A DNA stretch of 64,000 nt from Caprella mutica (taxonomy: Eukaryota > Arthropoda > Malacostraca > Amphipoda > Caprellidae). The DNA is taken from positions 124,001 to 188,000 of the forward strand of contig CANNZV010001592.1 of NCBI GenBank assembly GCA_947561585.1, read 5' to 3'. The notes under the pieces were generated by a model that was given only the letters and a program-made list of their open reading frames with translations, had not been told where the DNA came from and searched no databases. Shown piece by piece: positions 1-11,795 of this stretch. Made by a program: the position numbers and the translations under genes. Each line of letters opens with the position of its first letter. Within the stretch, counting starts at the first letter, position 1.

Positions 1-456
1 CCACCATAACTTTACCCCTCAGTCTCCTATGGCCACACCATAACTTTACCCCTCAATCTCCTATGGCCCCACCATAACTTTACCCCTCAGTCTTCAATGG
101 CCCCACCATAACTTTACCCCTCAGTCTTCCATGGCCCCACCATAACTTTACCCCTCAGTCTCCTATGGCCACACCATAACTTTACCCCTCAGTCTCCTTT
201 GGCCACACCATAACTTTACCCCTCAGTCTCCTATGGCCCCACCATAACTTTAACCCCTCAGTCTTCCATGGCCCCACCATAACTTTACCCCTCAGTCTCC
301 TATGGCCCCACCATAACTTTACCCCTCAGTCTCCTATGGCCCCACCATAACTTTACCCCTCAGTCTTCCATGGCCCCACCATAACTTTACCCCTTAATCT
401 CCTATGGCCCCACCATAACTTTACCCCTCAGTCTTCCATGGCCCCACTATAACCTC
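1..456. repeat. Minisatellite, 34-bp unit
   Basis: About 13 head-to-tail copies of a 34-bp unit run from the window edge to about 456. The core is CATAACTTTACCCCTCAGTC followed by a short variable part (CTCCTATGGC, TTCCATGGC or TTCAATGGC, then CCCCA or CACA). Variants alternate irregularly, which suggests unequal exchange or gene conversion. The array probably continues beyond the left edge. No coding signal. Confidence 0.95.
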
Positions 457-1419
457 CAGGCATTATTTTTCCAGTACAGCAAACTAATGTACTGGAAATA
501 ACTAGTACTGCATTTTTTGTAGTGATTAAAATGCACTTGAGGTGCTACACTTCGTTTGACTATTGTTAGTTGTTATTGTTCTACTATTGTTATTGTTTGT
601 ACATTGACAAGGTTGTTCTACTCCCAACAAAAACTAATTACTCTGCAGGCCTCGTAATACAATATTCTATTATTAATTAACGAATGTATAATAAATGTAT
701 GATATTGCAGCAAAGTATGTTTGTGTTAATTGTGATATTGATACGTATAGTGTTACTAGATATCACTATTTAATTAAGTAATATATGTATCACTATTTAA
801 TATGTATTACTATTTTATATGCATTACCCCTATCTGAAGCGTGGTACATCTTTATCGTTTGCTGTTTTTCATACTCTGTTTAAATTATCTCTAGATTGGT
901 AAAGGGAAAATACACTATCTATGCTACGGTGAAATCTATTGAAAAAAAAAACTGATTCGTATGTTTTCTTTCATTTAATGTTTATTTTATAATTGGGTAA
1001 TATTCTTTATTTTATAATTACGGAATTTTCTTATTTTTTAATAAATATTCATTATTTTTCAACTAAGGAATTTTTTTATTTTTAGTTTAACAATAATTTT
1101 TTGAAGAATCTTATTTCTAAGGAATATTCTCCATTTAATTATTATATTATTATATTTATATTCTTTAAGTCTAAGTTGTTTTCTCTTTACATTAAACAGC
1201 TAAAGAAAGAGCTAGCGTTATTGTCGCAGTGTCACTAAATGCGTAACGTTGTTGTCACGCTTTATGACATCAACATTACGCCAATGACTGTCAATTGACG
1301 CTAACCTCTAGATAGAACTTTAGCTCTTCTTGAACACTTCACCTAAAGAGGCTACGCTACGGGGTATAAAACAGTTCCTCTTTGTCGCTAATATGGAAAG
1401 TTATATAATTATTATTTAA
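457..1419. other. AT-rich stretch, no gene seen
   Basis: Strongly AT-rich from about 900 to 1200, with runs of A and T. I see no open frame of useful length, no RNA gene and no clear transposon end. The part just before 1420 may contain the decayed left end of the MITE that follows. Confidence 0.6.
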
Positions 1420-1704
1420 CTTTTATTTCAATTGGCATCCATGATACCTACAGGTATACCAATTGAAATGATACTTGGTATCATTGATACCTGCAGGTAT
1501 ACCAATTGAAATGATACTTGTATCATTGATACCTACAGGTATACCAATTGAAATGATACTTGTATCCATGATACCTTGGATACAATGATAATACTTGGTA
1601 TCATGGATACAAATAAAAATATTAGATAAAAAATAATTATTGCATATATACTTTTTCTTAACTGAAGGAAAATGTGGAACTGTCCAATAACCCGGACCTT
1701 ACCC
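1420..1704. mobile_element. Palindromic TA-target MITE with amplified core
   Basis: Right end reads AATGTGGAACTGTCC..CTTACCC then TA, like the MITEs at 6520, 9782, 11145 and 18807. The centre carries the family's palindrome (CCATGATACC..GGTATCATGG), here amplified into about three tandem copies of a unit of roughly 62 bp holding CAATTGAAATGATACTT and GATACCTGCAGGTATACC. The left terminal repeat is too decayed to place, so the start is approximate. Confidence 0.65.
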
Positions 1705-2720
1705 TAGTTTCTAAAATGCAATTCCTTGTCCTAAATTAAGAGTACAGTGAGTACCTAAGCAACCCCATGCAGTTCGCACTGTCTTATCTACCAGTCGATC
1801 TGCAGTGTGTACTAATATATGCAGACCTTATCTGCACTCTTTTCAACATTTCTAAACCCACTGTAGTTGCTCTGTAGGTTGTTAGAGCTCTGTACCCAGG
1901 CTATGATTGTTGTTAGTTAGAGCTCTGTACCCAGGCTATGATTGTTGTTGTTCATTTCACCTGCAACTTCATCAGTACTTTTTTTTATTTTATTTTTAAA
2001 TAGGAGAGCATAGCTATTCTGACTTTTAGTGAACAAGATGTTGGAATAATTTCAAATAAAATATATCCACGTCTGAGCTTCCCTGGGGGTGTGTACCCAG
2101 GGGGTTCCACTTGTCCTGTATAGCATACAGTCATATACTGTATGAAAGTATTAAAACTCATAATGATAAACTATTCAATTCATACAATGTTAATTTCCCA
2201 ATGAAATATTAAGTAAAAATCTTTGACGTGACCACAGGGTGTCAACAATACGACATTTCCTCTTTTATCATATTGGTTTGTTAAATTTTCAGCCATTTAT
2301 TATCAAATTTTCTCCACTTCAGACCTATAACTTTGTTGAAGTTCATTCCAGTTCATTTTCTTCATTGTATTTGATGTGTATAGTTACCAGACACACTTGC
2401 GTCTAGTTACTAGTCCTACCATTAAGATTCACAGCAACCATTACACTGACACCATAAGTGTGAAGGTTATAGTGGTACATGCACCACTATATGCAGTGGT
2501 ACATAAAATAGTCATTTGTCACTATTTTACCCAATCTAACTCAAGTCTCATTGTGAGCTAGAGCTCTGCTTAGAGTGAGCTGTCTGGTTATTTTCAACAG
2601 CTCACTAGAATGAGAAGTGACGGAAATTTCAATGTAGAAATTCCTCTCCCAATCAAACTGATATAATATAAAGAATAATAACACCAGTAACACTAAGTGC
2701 ACATTTTTATCCATTGAAAT
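1705..2720. other. Intergenic, no gene seen
   Basis: Contains a direct duplication of about 37 bp at 1882-1945 (GTTAGAGCTCTGTACCCAGG twice). Otherwise no feature could be supported. A 61-codon open frame at 2376-2561 has no recognisable content. Confidence 0.5.
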
Positions 2721-3333
2721 AAAGTGCAGAGTGAAGAGTTAAAACAACCACCAATAGTTGTAAATAAAGTGCACAGTGAAGAGTTAAAACAACCACCAAT
2801 AGTTGTAAATAAAGTGCATAGTGAAGGGTTAAAACAACCACCAATAGTTGTAAATAAAGTAAACAGTGAAGAGTTAAAACAACCACCAATAGTTGTAAAT
2901 AAAGTGCATAGTGAAGGGTTAAAACAACCACCAATAGTTGTAAATAAAGTGCACAGTGAAGAGTTAAAACAACCACCAATAGTTGTAAATAAAGTGCAGA
3001 GTGGAGGGTTAAAACAACCACCAATAGTTGTAAATAAAGTGCACAGTGAAGAGTTAAAACAACCACCAATAGTTGTAAATAAAGTGCACAGTGAAGAGTT
3101 AAAACAACCACCAATAGTTGTAAATAAAGTGCACAGTGAAGAGTTAAAACAACCACCAATAGTTGTAAATAAAGTGCACAGTGAAGAGTTAAAACAACCA
3201 CCAATAGTTGTAAATAAAGTGCACAGTGAAGAGTTAAAACAACCACCAATAGTTGTAAATAAAGTGCACAGTGAAGAGTTAAAACAACCACCAATAGTTG
3301 TAAATAAAGTGCACAGTGGAGGGTTAAAACAAC
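2721..3333. repeat. Minisatellite, 45-bp unit
   Basis: About 13.6 copies of a 45-bp unit (core AAAGTGCACAGTGAAGAGTT then AAAACAACCACCAATAGTTG). Because 45 is divisible by three, both strands stay open (a 15-residue repeat such as HSEELKQPPIVVNKV on +). No start context, splice site or non-repeat coding sequence accompanies it, so I read it as non-coding. Unit variants (GAAGGG, GGAGGG, AACAGT) are interspersed. Confidence 0.93.
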
Positions 3334-3556
3334 CTCAGCTAAATCTATCTCACTACCTTTGATGTTACCTCTTTAAACTATTAGGTTACTTTATCAACAT
3401 CGATATGATTTAGGGTAAACAACTAACGTATTGCTTTTACAGAGTATTGGTGTATTGGGAAAAGAAGTACTGCGGGTGAATGTAGCAGAGAAGTACATAG
3501 GAATATTGGACTTTATTTACTTTGATTGGTTATCTTAAAGATCAAAGTAATACAAA

Positions 3557-4355
3557 TAGTACATGTACCAATACCACCAGTACAGTACATGTTCCAATAC
3601 CACCAGTACAGTACATGTACCAATACCACCAGTACAGTACATGTACCAATACCACCAGTACAGTACATGTCCCAATACCACCAGTACAGTACATGTATCA
3701 ATACCACCAGTACAGTACATGTACCAATACCACCAGTACAGTACATGTCCCAATACCACCAGTACAGTACATGTACCAATACCACCAGTACAGTACATGT
3801 ACCAATACCACCAGTACAGTACATGTCCCAATACCACCAGTACAGTACATGTTCCAATACCACCAGTACAGTACATGTACCAATACCACCAGTACAGTAC
3901 ATGTACCAATACCACCAGTACAGTAAATGTTCCAATACCACCAGTACAGTAAATGTTCCAATACCACCAGTACAGTACATGTACCAATACCACCAGTACA
4001 GTACATGTACCAATACCACCAGTACAGTACATGTACCAATACCACCAGTACAGTACATGTACCAATACCACCAGTACAGTACATGTACCAATACCACCAG
4101 TACAGTACATGTACCAATACCACCAGTACAGTACATGTACCAATACCACCAGTACAGTACATGTACCAATACCACCAGTACAGTACATGTACCAATACCA
4201 CCAGTACAGTACATGTACCAATACCACCAGTACAGTACATGTACCAATACCACCAGTACAGTACATGTACCAATACCACCAGTACAGTACATGTACCAAT
4301 ACCACCAGTACAGTACATGTTCCAATACCACCAGTACAGTACATGTACCAATACT
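3557..4355. repeat. Minisatellite, 26-bp unit
   Basis: About 30 copies of a 26-bp unit, CAATACCACCAGTACAGTAC then ATGTAC. Each unit holds the palindrome GTACATGTAC. The 5' half of the array is the more variable (CCC, TTC and TAT replacing TAC, and AAATG for ACATG near 3923-3957); the 3' half from about 3970 is almost uniform, as expected if recent expansion happened there. Open frames here arise from the repeat. Confidence 0.95.
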
Positions 4356-4469
4356 TTTCACGGGTTGTTGCTCGTCTGTCTAAACAATGTAACATCAATC
4401 ACTGATGGCAAGACTTGTCATATCCCAATATGGGACACACTGCCTAATACAGGGACAACATGTCCATAC

Positions 4470-6050
4470 AGTGTGCCTCTATCTACAGTGTCTGTGTGCC
4501 TCTATCTACAGTGTCTACAGGCCTCTATCTACAGTGTCTACAGGCCTCTATCTACAGTGTCTACAGGCCTCTATCTACAGTGTCTGTGTGCCTCTATCTA
4601 CAGTGTCTGTGTGCCTCTATCTACAGTGTCTGTGTGCCTCTATCAACAGTGTCTGTGTGCCTCTATCTACAGTATCTGTGTGCCTCTATCTACAGTATCT
4701 GTGTGCCTCTATCTACATTGTCTACAGGCCTCTATCTACATTGTCTACAGGCCTTTATATCTACAGTGTCTACAGGCCTCTATCTACAGTGTCTACAGGC
4801 CTCTATCTACATTGTCTACAGGCCTCTATCTACATTGTCTACAGGCCTCTATATCTACAGTGTCTACAGGCCTCTATATCTTCAGTGTCTACAGGCCTCT
4901 ATATCTTCAGTGTCTACAGGCCTCTATATCTACAGTGTCTACAGGTCTCTATATCTAAGGTGTCTACAGGTCTCTATATCTACAGTGTCTACAGGCCTCT
5001 ATATCTACAGTGTCTACAGGCCTCTATATCTACAGTGTCTACAGGCCTCTATATCTACAGTGTCTACAGGCCTCTATATCTACAGTGTCTACAGGCCTCT
5101 ATATCTACAGTGTCTACAGGCCTCTATATCTACAGTGTCTACAGGCCTCTATCTACAGTGTCTACAGGCCTCATCATCTACAGTGTCTACAGGCCTCATC
5201 ATCTACAGTGTCTACAGGCCTCATCATCTACAGTGTCTACAGGCCTCATCATCTACAGTGTCTACAGGCCTCATCATCTACAGTGTCTACAGGCCTCATC
5301 ATCTACAGTGTCTACAGGCTACAGTGTCTACAGGCCTCTATCTACAGTGTTTACAGGCCTCTATCTACAGTGTTTACAGGCCCCTATCTACAGTGTTTAC
5401 AGGCCTCTATCTACAGTGTCTACAGGACTCTATCTACAGTGTCTACAGGCCTCTATATCTACATTGTCTAAAGGCCTCTATATCTACATTGTCTACAGGA
5501 CTCTATATCTAGAGTGTCTACAGGCCTCTATCTACTGTGTCTACAGGCCTCTATCTACAGTGTCTACAGGCCTCTATCTACAGTGTCTACAGGCCTCTAT
5601 CTACAGTGTCTACAGGCCTCTATCTACAGTGTCTACAGGCCTCTATCTACAGTGTCTACAGGCCTCTATCTACAGTGTCTACAGGACTCTATCTACAGTG
5701 TCTACAGGACTCTATCTACAGTGTCTACAGGACTCTATCTACAGTGTCTACAGGACTCTATCTACAGTGTCTACAGGACTCTCTACAGTGTCTACAGGAC
5801 TCTATCTACAGTGTCTACAGGACTCTATCTACAGTGTCTACAGGACTCTATCTACAGTGTCTACAAGACTCTCTACAGTGTCTACAGGACTCTATCTACA
5901 GTGTCTACAGGACTCTCTACAGTGTCTACAGGACTCTATCTACAGTGTCTACAGGACTCTATCTACAGTGTCTACAGGACTCTATCTACAGTGTCTACAG
6001 GACTCTATCTACAGTGTCTACAAGACTCTCTACAGTGTCTACAGGCCTCA
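4470..6050. repeat. Minisatellite, about 23-bp unit with variant blocks
   Basis: About 68 units built on CTCTATCTACAGTGTCTACAGGC. Variants occur in blocks: GTGTGCCTC units at 4470-4710, a 25-bp CTCTATATCTACAGTG form at about 4850-5150, CTCATCATCTACAGTG at 5168-5315, and GGACTCTATC at about 5680-6030. Local amplification of single variants is the simplest reading. The long open frames in several phases are repeat artefacts. Confidence 0.95.
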
Positions 6051-6137
6051 CGGATGCCAGACGTTTTATCAAAATACGTTTCGTCGACAGGACGTTTAGT
6101 CGTAAAGGAGATATATATACACACACTAATATATTCG

Positions 6138-6193
6138 TTATTAAATTATCATGAAGTGTGCAGTACAAAAAACTATCGAATACAACAAACTAC
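6138..6193 (-). repeat. Conserved block copy 7 (degenerate)
   Basis: Reverse complement reads TAGTTTGTTGTATTCGATAG then TACTGCACACTTCATGAT, matching the block shared with 20212, 22447, 43248, 43534, 44404 and 45723. It lies in otherwise featureless DNA just right of the 23-bp minisatellite. Confidence 0.7.
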
Positions 6194-6519
6194 ATAACAG
6201 CCATTTAAGCTGAGTATGTTTATATCCCCTTGACGAAAACTGTTCTACGGAAGATCTGCACACTGTCCTGCAGTATACCTGTATAAACTTATCCCTCGAG
6301 TCACAGCTGTACACTGTATGCTACAGCCACGCCTGTAACCTCTACAGTACAGGTGTGCTTGCCTGTGCTTACCTGTATAAAAAAGTTACCTGTATAAGGT
6401 CTCATTGATTATCACTCAGTTGAGACGAGAGAGTTACGTCATAACGAACTCTGAACATCATCACACACCTTAGTAATATTTCCTTACTCGAACCAACTTA
6501 GATTCTAACCTTCAATGTA
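6194..6519. other. Intergenic, no gene seen
   Basis: Short stretch with runs of CTGTATAA and related words near 6275-6400. I see no gene or mobile element end. Confidence 0.5.
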
Positions 6520-6722
6520 GGGAAGTTGCGAATTATCGGTCAGTTCCACATTTTCGGTTATATGAGAAAAACTATATAATAAAAAATATTTCAGTTTGTA
6601 TCCATGATACCTGAAGGTATTATGGATACAAATTTAAATTACATTAGAATAGTTATTATTTTATATATTTTTATCTTATATGACCGAAGATGTGAAACTG
6701 ACCGATAATACGTAACTTACCC
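6520..6722. mobile_element. Palindromic TA-target MITE
   Basis: Flanked by TA at 6518-6519. Left end GGGAAGTTGCGAATTATCGG and right end CCGATAATACGTAACTTACC are inverted, and the inner arms share GTCAGTTCCACATTTTCGG. The centre holds CCATGATACCTGAAGGTATT, the family palindrome. Same family as 9782-9923 and 18807-19003. Confidence 0.85.
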
Positions 6723-8165
6723 CCACCATTTTGTTATTCCAATCAGTTTTTCTCTGAACATATGGCAGAGGGAAGACTACTTGCTTCCTTCCTTATTAGG
6801 TCTTTATTCATTCTATTCATGGCTATAGTCTCTCACCATTCTCCTTCATTACCTTCCTTATCTCTCCTTCATTGCCTTCCTTATCTTCGCGCCTTCCCCT
6901 TATCGTCACCATTAGCCTTATTTACGCGCCTTCATTGTCATCTTTACGAAGTCCTTTGTAATCTCTAAGACTTGCCTCGATCTGCTTGGGGACAATTTAT
7001 TGAGGTGGCTATGAATGGTATCCGTGATATAGCGTATCTGTGATACGGCGGATACGGTGAGTTATTGTATCCTGGATACGAATGCTTTCTTTATTGTAAC
7101 ATTCAGTTCACATTGTTAATATTGTAGTACCATTTTCTTGTGTTTTATTTCTTTAGTATTAAATAAATAAATATTCTTAAATTATTCTCTTAATATTTTC
7201 TTTGATAAATAATGAAATATCATTTAAAAAGAACGTATTTATTTTTCGTATTTTAACATTAATGTAGTTAACATTTTATATGCAATAGTTGTGTTAATCA
7301 CTAAATATTTCAATTAGTAAATAGCCGAACTGGTGCTGTTTTCTCTTGCCAATCATCCTACCTTTTCACCTTCCCAGTGAACTCTGGTGACCCTTTCCAA
7401 GAATATCCACCTCTTCATTTTCCTCTCATGAGAACTAGCATCAAGCATTCCTTTTAAGTCTGATGTCATAGTAAAAGCATGACGTCACAGTACTAGCTTG
7501 CTGTAAATTTTATATTCCTCTTTTTTTAGCGTTTGAGGCAATTTTATTAAAGAAATGTGTCTCTATTTCCTTAATAAAAGTTCTTCTATTCCCTCTAAAG
7601 TCTTCCTTAGTTTTACATAATCTTTTTTACTGCATAAAATGCATTGAAGGAATTAGTGTTGCTGTTACTGCATTGCATTAAGAGAAGTACGAAATGTTAT
7701 ATTAGGAAACTGCATTGTAAGCATTTTAAAGTGCATTGCCTGCAGTCTCAAGATATTAACGCGTGTGTTGATCTAAAAATTATAAATATTTGAACTATTT
7801 GTTTGAATTAATTTGCAATACAAAACCTTGCTGAGAAGTCTTCAATTAACTCATCATTGTTTTTTTTACTTATTTTTCTTATATATTTTTAGTGTATCTA
7901 TGCTACAGTTTCCCCCTGCCCCCGGTATCCATGTTACAGTCCCCCCTATCTGCAGTATCTATGCTACAGTTCCCCCTCTCCCCCCATGTATCTATGCTAC
8001 AATTCCCCTCCCTCGGTTCCTATGCCACAGCCCCCCTCCCCTCCCCCTGTATCTTTCCCCTTACTGAATTATTATCTCCTCCCTGCCCTCCTCCCTTATT
8101 TTAATGGCAGGAAGCTATAAAGATTACATGATTGATGCTTATCGCGCTCTTTTTCGCTGTTTCAG
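6723..8165. other. Intergenic, no gene seen
   Basis: Contains a CT-rich low-complexity stretch at 6830-6960 and a C-rich stretch with a repeated CTATGCTACAGTTCCCCC-like word at 7890-8060. A TGACGTCA palindrome lies at 7480. The short open frames follow base composition. The right end runs into a possible splice acceptor at 8165. Confidence 0.5.
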
Positions 8166-8223
8166 GGAATAGCGGTGGTAGCGGTTATACCTGCCTGCGC
8201 TGCTAGCGGTAATTAATTACCAG
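8166..8223 (+). other. Possible non-coding 5' exon
   Basis: A pyrimidine-rich tract ending TGTTTCAG precedes, and CAG|GTGAGT follows, a 58-base GC-richer segment that stands out from AT-rich surroundings. It has no ATG, so if real it would be a 5' UTR exon, perhaps of the membrane-protein gene whose last exon has an acceptor at 12264. Only the splice-site match supports this; RNA reads joining 8223 to 12264 would settle it. Confidence 0.3.
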
Positions 8224-8338
8224 GTGAGTAACAGGTAGTTAAGCCAAAAAATGATAATACGTTTACATGTTGGGGTGCATCTTACGTACACTTTAGGAAA
8301 ATCTATAAAATGAAGGTAATAGAAATTAATTAAATATA

Positions 8339-8789
8339 CAGGGTGTTTCATTTAAGATTCTATAAAATTTGGCAATTTGCATAAAAACCAAAAATGGACC
8401 AATTTTCAAGAATAACAAAATGTTTCTTTATTGAGAAATTGATACCTTGATTTCATTGTATTTTTTGACATTCATAGGGAATATCACATGAAACAAACAT
8501 TGTTTCACGAAAATTTAAATTATCAAAACTGCCTAGTTTTGAAGATCAGACTTTTAAAGTTTCGAAAGGACTCCTACCTACTTATTCACAAACACAAGCA
8601 GTTTTGATGAGTTTTGCTTCCGTGAAATAGATTTATGTGAAATTTCCCTATCAAAAAATGACCCCATAGTCACGGTATCTAAATCTCGTTAACGAAACAT
8701 TTTTGGACATTTTTTATTCGTGAAAAAGTTTTTATTTTTATTTTTATGCAAACTATTAAATTGTGTTGGAGCTGAAATAAAACACCCTG
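8339..8789. mobile_element. TA-flanked mariner-type MITE
   Basis: TA at 8337-8338 and 8790-8791 flank inverted ends, left CAGGGTGTTTCATTTAAG and right (reversed) CAGGGTGTTTTATTTCAG. The 451-bp interior is a loose palindrome (AAAATGTTTC against GAAACATTTT). There is no transposase remnant. CAGGGTG ends with TA targets are typical of mariner/Tc1 derivatives. Confidence 0.85.
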
Positions 8790-9639
8790 TATAACTATGT
8801 TTTTAATTTCTCTTAAAGGAATGAGTTTTATTCATTTAAAACTTATTAAACATTTTAACGTGATTTTATGGATGAAAAATCTTCCTATGACCAAATTGTT
8901 TTTAAATGTATACTTTATTTAATGGTTAAATTACCTGCAATAGTTATAGTTATCTCAGCAGTTTATCTTCAATTAACAAATGTTCTAGAAGTAAATATTA
9001 TCTTTAGATAATACCTAGGTGTAAGATTTGTGTTTGAATTACATAGAAAGAAGGAAGTTGAGGTTACACGGATATTATGTTTTCTCTCATTTTTTGAAGA
9101 GAAACCTACCTGCGTCCGTCCCACCTCACTTTTTAGAAAGAATTGCAATGAAAAAAATAGTTTAATGTTTGGAAATCAAATTATTGTAAATTTTAATTAT
9201 TTAAAAAAATAGACGAAAACAGTCATTTAAAAAATGTCAGTAGCTAAATGAAAACTAATTGAAAATTTTAATAATTTTTTTTTAGTGAATAAAGGTTGAT
9301 TATAAAAACTTTCTTTAAAAAGTGAATTTAATTTTTTTAGTTGACTTCGCTCTTCCGATTAATAATTTAATTTTATATATTAAATTAGAGACTATGGCAA
9401 TAACTCAATGTTATTCCTACGTGAAAGCACACAAATAACACCCTTCCGGCCTATCGTGTTTTTTCTCTCTAAATCACACTAGCTGTAGACCATGTCTTGG
9501 TAAGACTGTGCCTTATACATAGTCCATGTATTTCCTATGTTAAATTATAGGAGGTTCTCTCTCTCTTTAAACTCAATATTTCGATTATTGCTGATGTATT
9601 TACAGTTAAGAAACACTAACGTTGCAGCCACTACCTGTA
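8790..9639. other. AT-rich stretch, no gene seen
   Basis: Long A and T runs. A 60-codon open frame at 9030-9212 has no recognisable content. No RNA gene or element end seen. Confidence 0.5.
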
Positions 9640-9779
9640 TAACACAAAATAAGGTGGTGAAGAACTGATATTTTCCAGCCACTTTCCTTTCTGACTGTTT
9701 CTCCCAGTCCCTTGTATTTAATTCCCTTTTGACGTCAGTGATATGGCCTTTGGTTCCGAAACAGACGTTAAACCCTTAC
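9640..9779 (+). repeat. SINE-like dispersed repeat, 3' part
   Basis: Shares CCACTTTCCTTTCTGACTG, a CCCTTGTATTTAATTCC-like word, GACGTCAGTGATATGGCC and the end ACGTTAAACCC with copies at 29205, 33940 and 38870 (inverted); a more distant copy is at 16960. The common 3' end ACGTTAAACCC suggests a retroposed family. I could not identify a tRNA or 5S head. Confidence 0.6.
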
Positions 9780-9781
9780 TA

Positions 9782-9923
9782 GGGTAAGTTCTTAATTATC
9801 GGTCAGTTCCACATTTTCGGACACATAAGAGAAACGATATAATAATAATAATTTAATTTTAATATATAGTTTTTTCTTACGTGTCCGAAAATGTGGAACT
9901 GACCGATAATTAAGAACCTACCC
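9782..9923. mobile_element. Near-perfect palindromic MITE
   Basis: 142 bp flanked by TA (9780-9781 and 9924-9925). The two arms are almost exact inverted copies for about 60 bp (GGGTAAGTTCTTAATTATCG, then GTCAGTTCCACATTTTCGGA). It is the best-preserved copy of the family at 1420, 6520, 11145 and 18807 but lacks their central CCATGATACC palindrome. It sits directly after a SINE-like end. Confidence 0.92.
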
Positions 9924-10785
9924 TATATTTATTAATATTCATGAACCATAAGTTTTGGGCGGTAAAACAGAGTATATACTATAATATATGGCGCCATAAT
10001 CATGACTGCAAGGATAATTTAAAGGCAATTCTTCATTTCAATTTTCTATTTAAGTGAGAGTAGCTAAAACAATGTATAGTTAGTTACCAGAGCTCAACCC
10101 TCTACCTTATTTGATCAACCTGCGGTAACACCCACCTCACCCGTCAACCATCTATTCAACCCTTTCAACCACACGCGAACACTAGCAAATTATCAACCCT
10201 GTGTAGTTATTTCAAATCTATTTTAGCAAATTCAGTTGGGACACGGCAGAAAAAGTATAAAATTATTGATAACATTTGTATTTATCGTTCGAAAACTGCT
10301 TTAGTCTTCGTATGATGCATTTCGAAAACAAAATTGAGAAAGCATAAGAAATGAATAAAAATTCAATATGATTTTTTAAATACACTTATCGCTAATTTAC
10401 AAGAACAAGAAACAAAAAAATGTATTTTTGACTTTCCATATGAATATTAAAATGTCAATTATTTTGGTTAAAATTTAATCATTGCTACTCAATAATGTAC
10501 CGCTAGAGAGGCTAAATGTCCTAACGATACATCATTAAATGTACCTACATTACATGTACCAAAATGCCTCTCCTGAAAAATACTTTTTTGGAGTTGTTCT
10601 CGCAAATGAGCGATGTGTTCCAAGCGACTAGCAGCGATGTCTATGAATAGCATCGCTCTATCGTCACCCCAAACATTATCACCTCCTGACTCCAATGAGT
10701 CTCCTTCATTATCAGTTTTTCAACATCTGCTTCCACTAAAGCTCACGCACATGTCTCTCTAAACGTGACGTTAATTAACGCAGGT
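9924..10785. other. Intergenic with one uncertain open frame
   Basis: On the - strand, 10489-10695 encodes 68 residues rich in charged amino acids (for example SRLEHIAHLREQLQKSIF) whose composition is less biased than the surroundings. I do not recognise it. It could be a remnant exon or a transposon domain; no splice sites fix its ends. The rest shows nothing I can support. Confidence 0.35.
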
Positions 10786-10789
10786 AAAT

Positions 10790-10920
10790 TCAGGTACACG
10801 CGTTACGTGCACAGACGCCCATCTCTCATAGGGGTGCCACAGGGACCAGTATTGGGGCCAATCTTTTTTAGCTTATTTACAGCAGACAGAATTTGTTCTA
10901 GTACCACATAAATAAATAAA
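10790..10920 (+). mobile_element. LINE reverse-transcriptase fragment
   Basis: On the + strand this reads RRPSLIGVPQGPVLGPIFFS followed by LFTADRI. GVPQG.VLGP is the conserved reverse-transcriptase block before the catalytic FADD motif in non-LTR retrotransposons, and the YTAD-like follow-up suggests the Jockey group. Only this block survives and a stop follows soon after. It differs from the LINE at 31250-33240, which reads GVPQGSILGPLLFLIFINDF. Confidence 0.7.
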
Positions 10921-11144
10921 CACACGAGGGAAATTATTAGTATAGATGTTTGATGTCTCCTAATTCTGATCGATTGTTTGTTAAAATCAAAGTAAAAATC
11001 ATTCATCTATTGGGAAATATAGTCAGGTAGTAAATATTTTTACTCTATCACACCTCTCAACGTCAATTCGCCACCAAATAGTTTTTCATACAGATATTAG
11101 TAATGGTTTGGGACTTTCATTTTAATCTTGGTAGCTAGTAGAGA

Positions 11145-11330
11145 AAGTACCTAGTTATTGTACGGTTCCACATTTTCGATCTTATTAAATATTTATATGA
11201 TACTTAGTGAATTTGATTTCAATTGGTATCCATGATGCCTGTCAGGTATCATGGATACCAATAAATATAACGAGGTAAATAATAATTTAAAAAATCTTAC
11301 ACCGAAAAAGTAGAACCGTCAGGGAACTTG
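11145..11330. mobile_element. Palindromic MITE, diverged copy
   Basis: Left ACGGTTCCACATTTTCGAT and right CGAAAAAGTAGAACCGT are inverted, and the centre holds GGTATCCATGATGCCTG and CAGGTATCATGGATACC. It belongs to the family at 1420, 6520, 9782 and 18807. The outer ends are worn, so the limits are approximate. Confidence 0.75.
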
Positions 11331-11489
11331 GAACTTCACTGTGTGCAAAATTCAGTTTATCAGATAATCTTTGATTGGACAGTAGCCAATGGGTCTAGTT
11401 TGGCGTATGAATTTGTCTGTGTTTGTCTCTGCAATATGTCACGTGCCTGGTTCTATTTATAGCCTGTCTGACCAGCCTTGTATTTAGGG

Positions 11490-11795
11490 GAAACAAGGAA
11501 GGGTATGGGAAAGAAAGAGAGAAAGGAAGGAAGGGCATGGGAAAGGAAGAGAGAAAGGAAGGATGGGCATGGGAAAGGAAGGAAGGGCATGGGAGAGAAA
11601 GGAAGAAAGGGCATGGGAAAGGAAGAGAGAAAGGAAGGAAGGGAATGGGAAAGAGAGAAAGGAAGGAAGGGAATGGGAAAGAGAGAGAGGAAGGAAGGGC
11701 ATGGGAAAGGAAGAGAGGAAGGAAGGAAGGGTATGGGAAAGGAAGGAAGGGCATGGGAAAGAATCAAAGAAAGGGCATGGGAAAGGAAGACTATA
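11490..11795. repeat. Purine-rich microsatellite
   Basis: About 300 bp of GGAAGGAAGGGCATGGGAAA-type purine repeats with GAGAGA interruptions. Strong purine strand asymmetry could favour triplex or H-DNA. Many long open frames appear on both strands and are artefacts of composition. Confidence 0.92.

Noticed and set aside
1..6050. Tandem arrays considered as CRISPR
   Set aside because: Units are contiguous with no unique spacers, and the genome is eukaryotic.
2707..6197. Many long open frames on both strands, up to 564 codons
   Set aside because: They lie wholly in the 45-, 26- and 23-bp minisatellites; the translations are the repeat unit, several phases are open at once, and no unique coding sequence or convincing splice site accompanies them.
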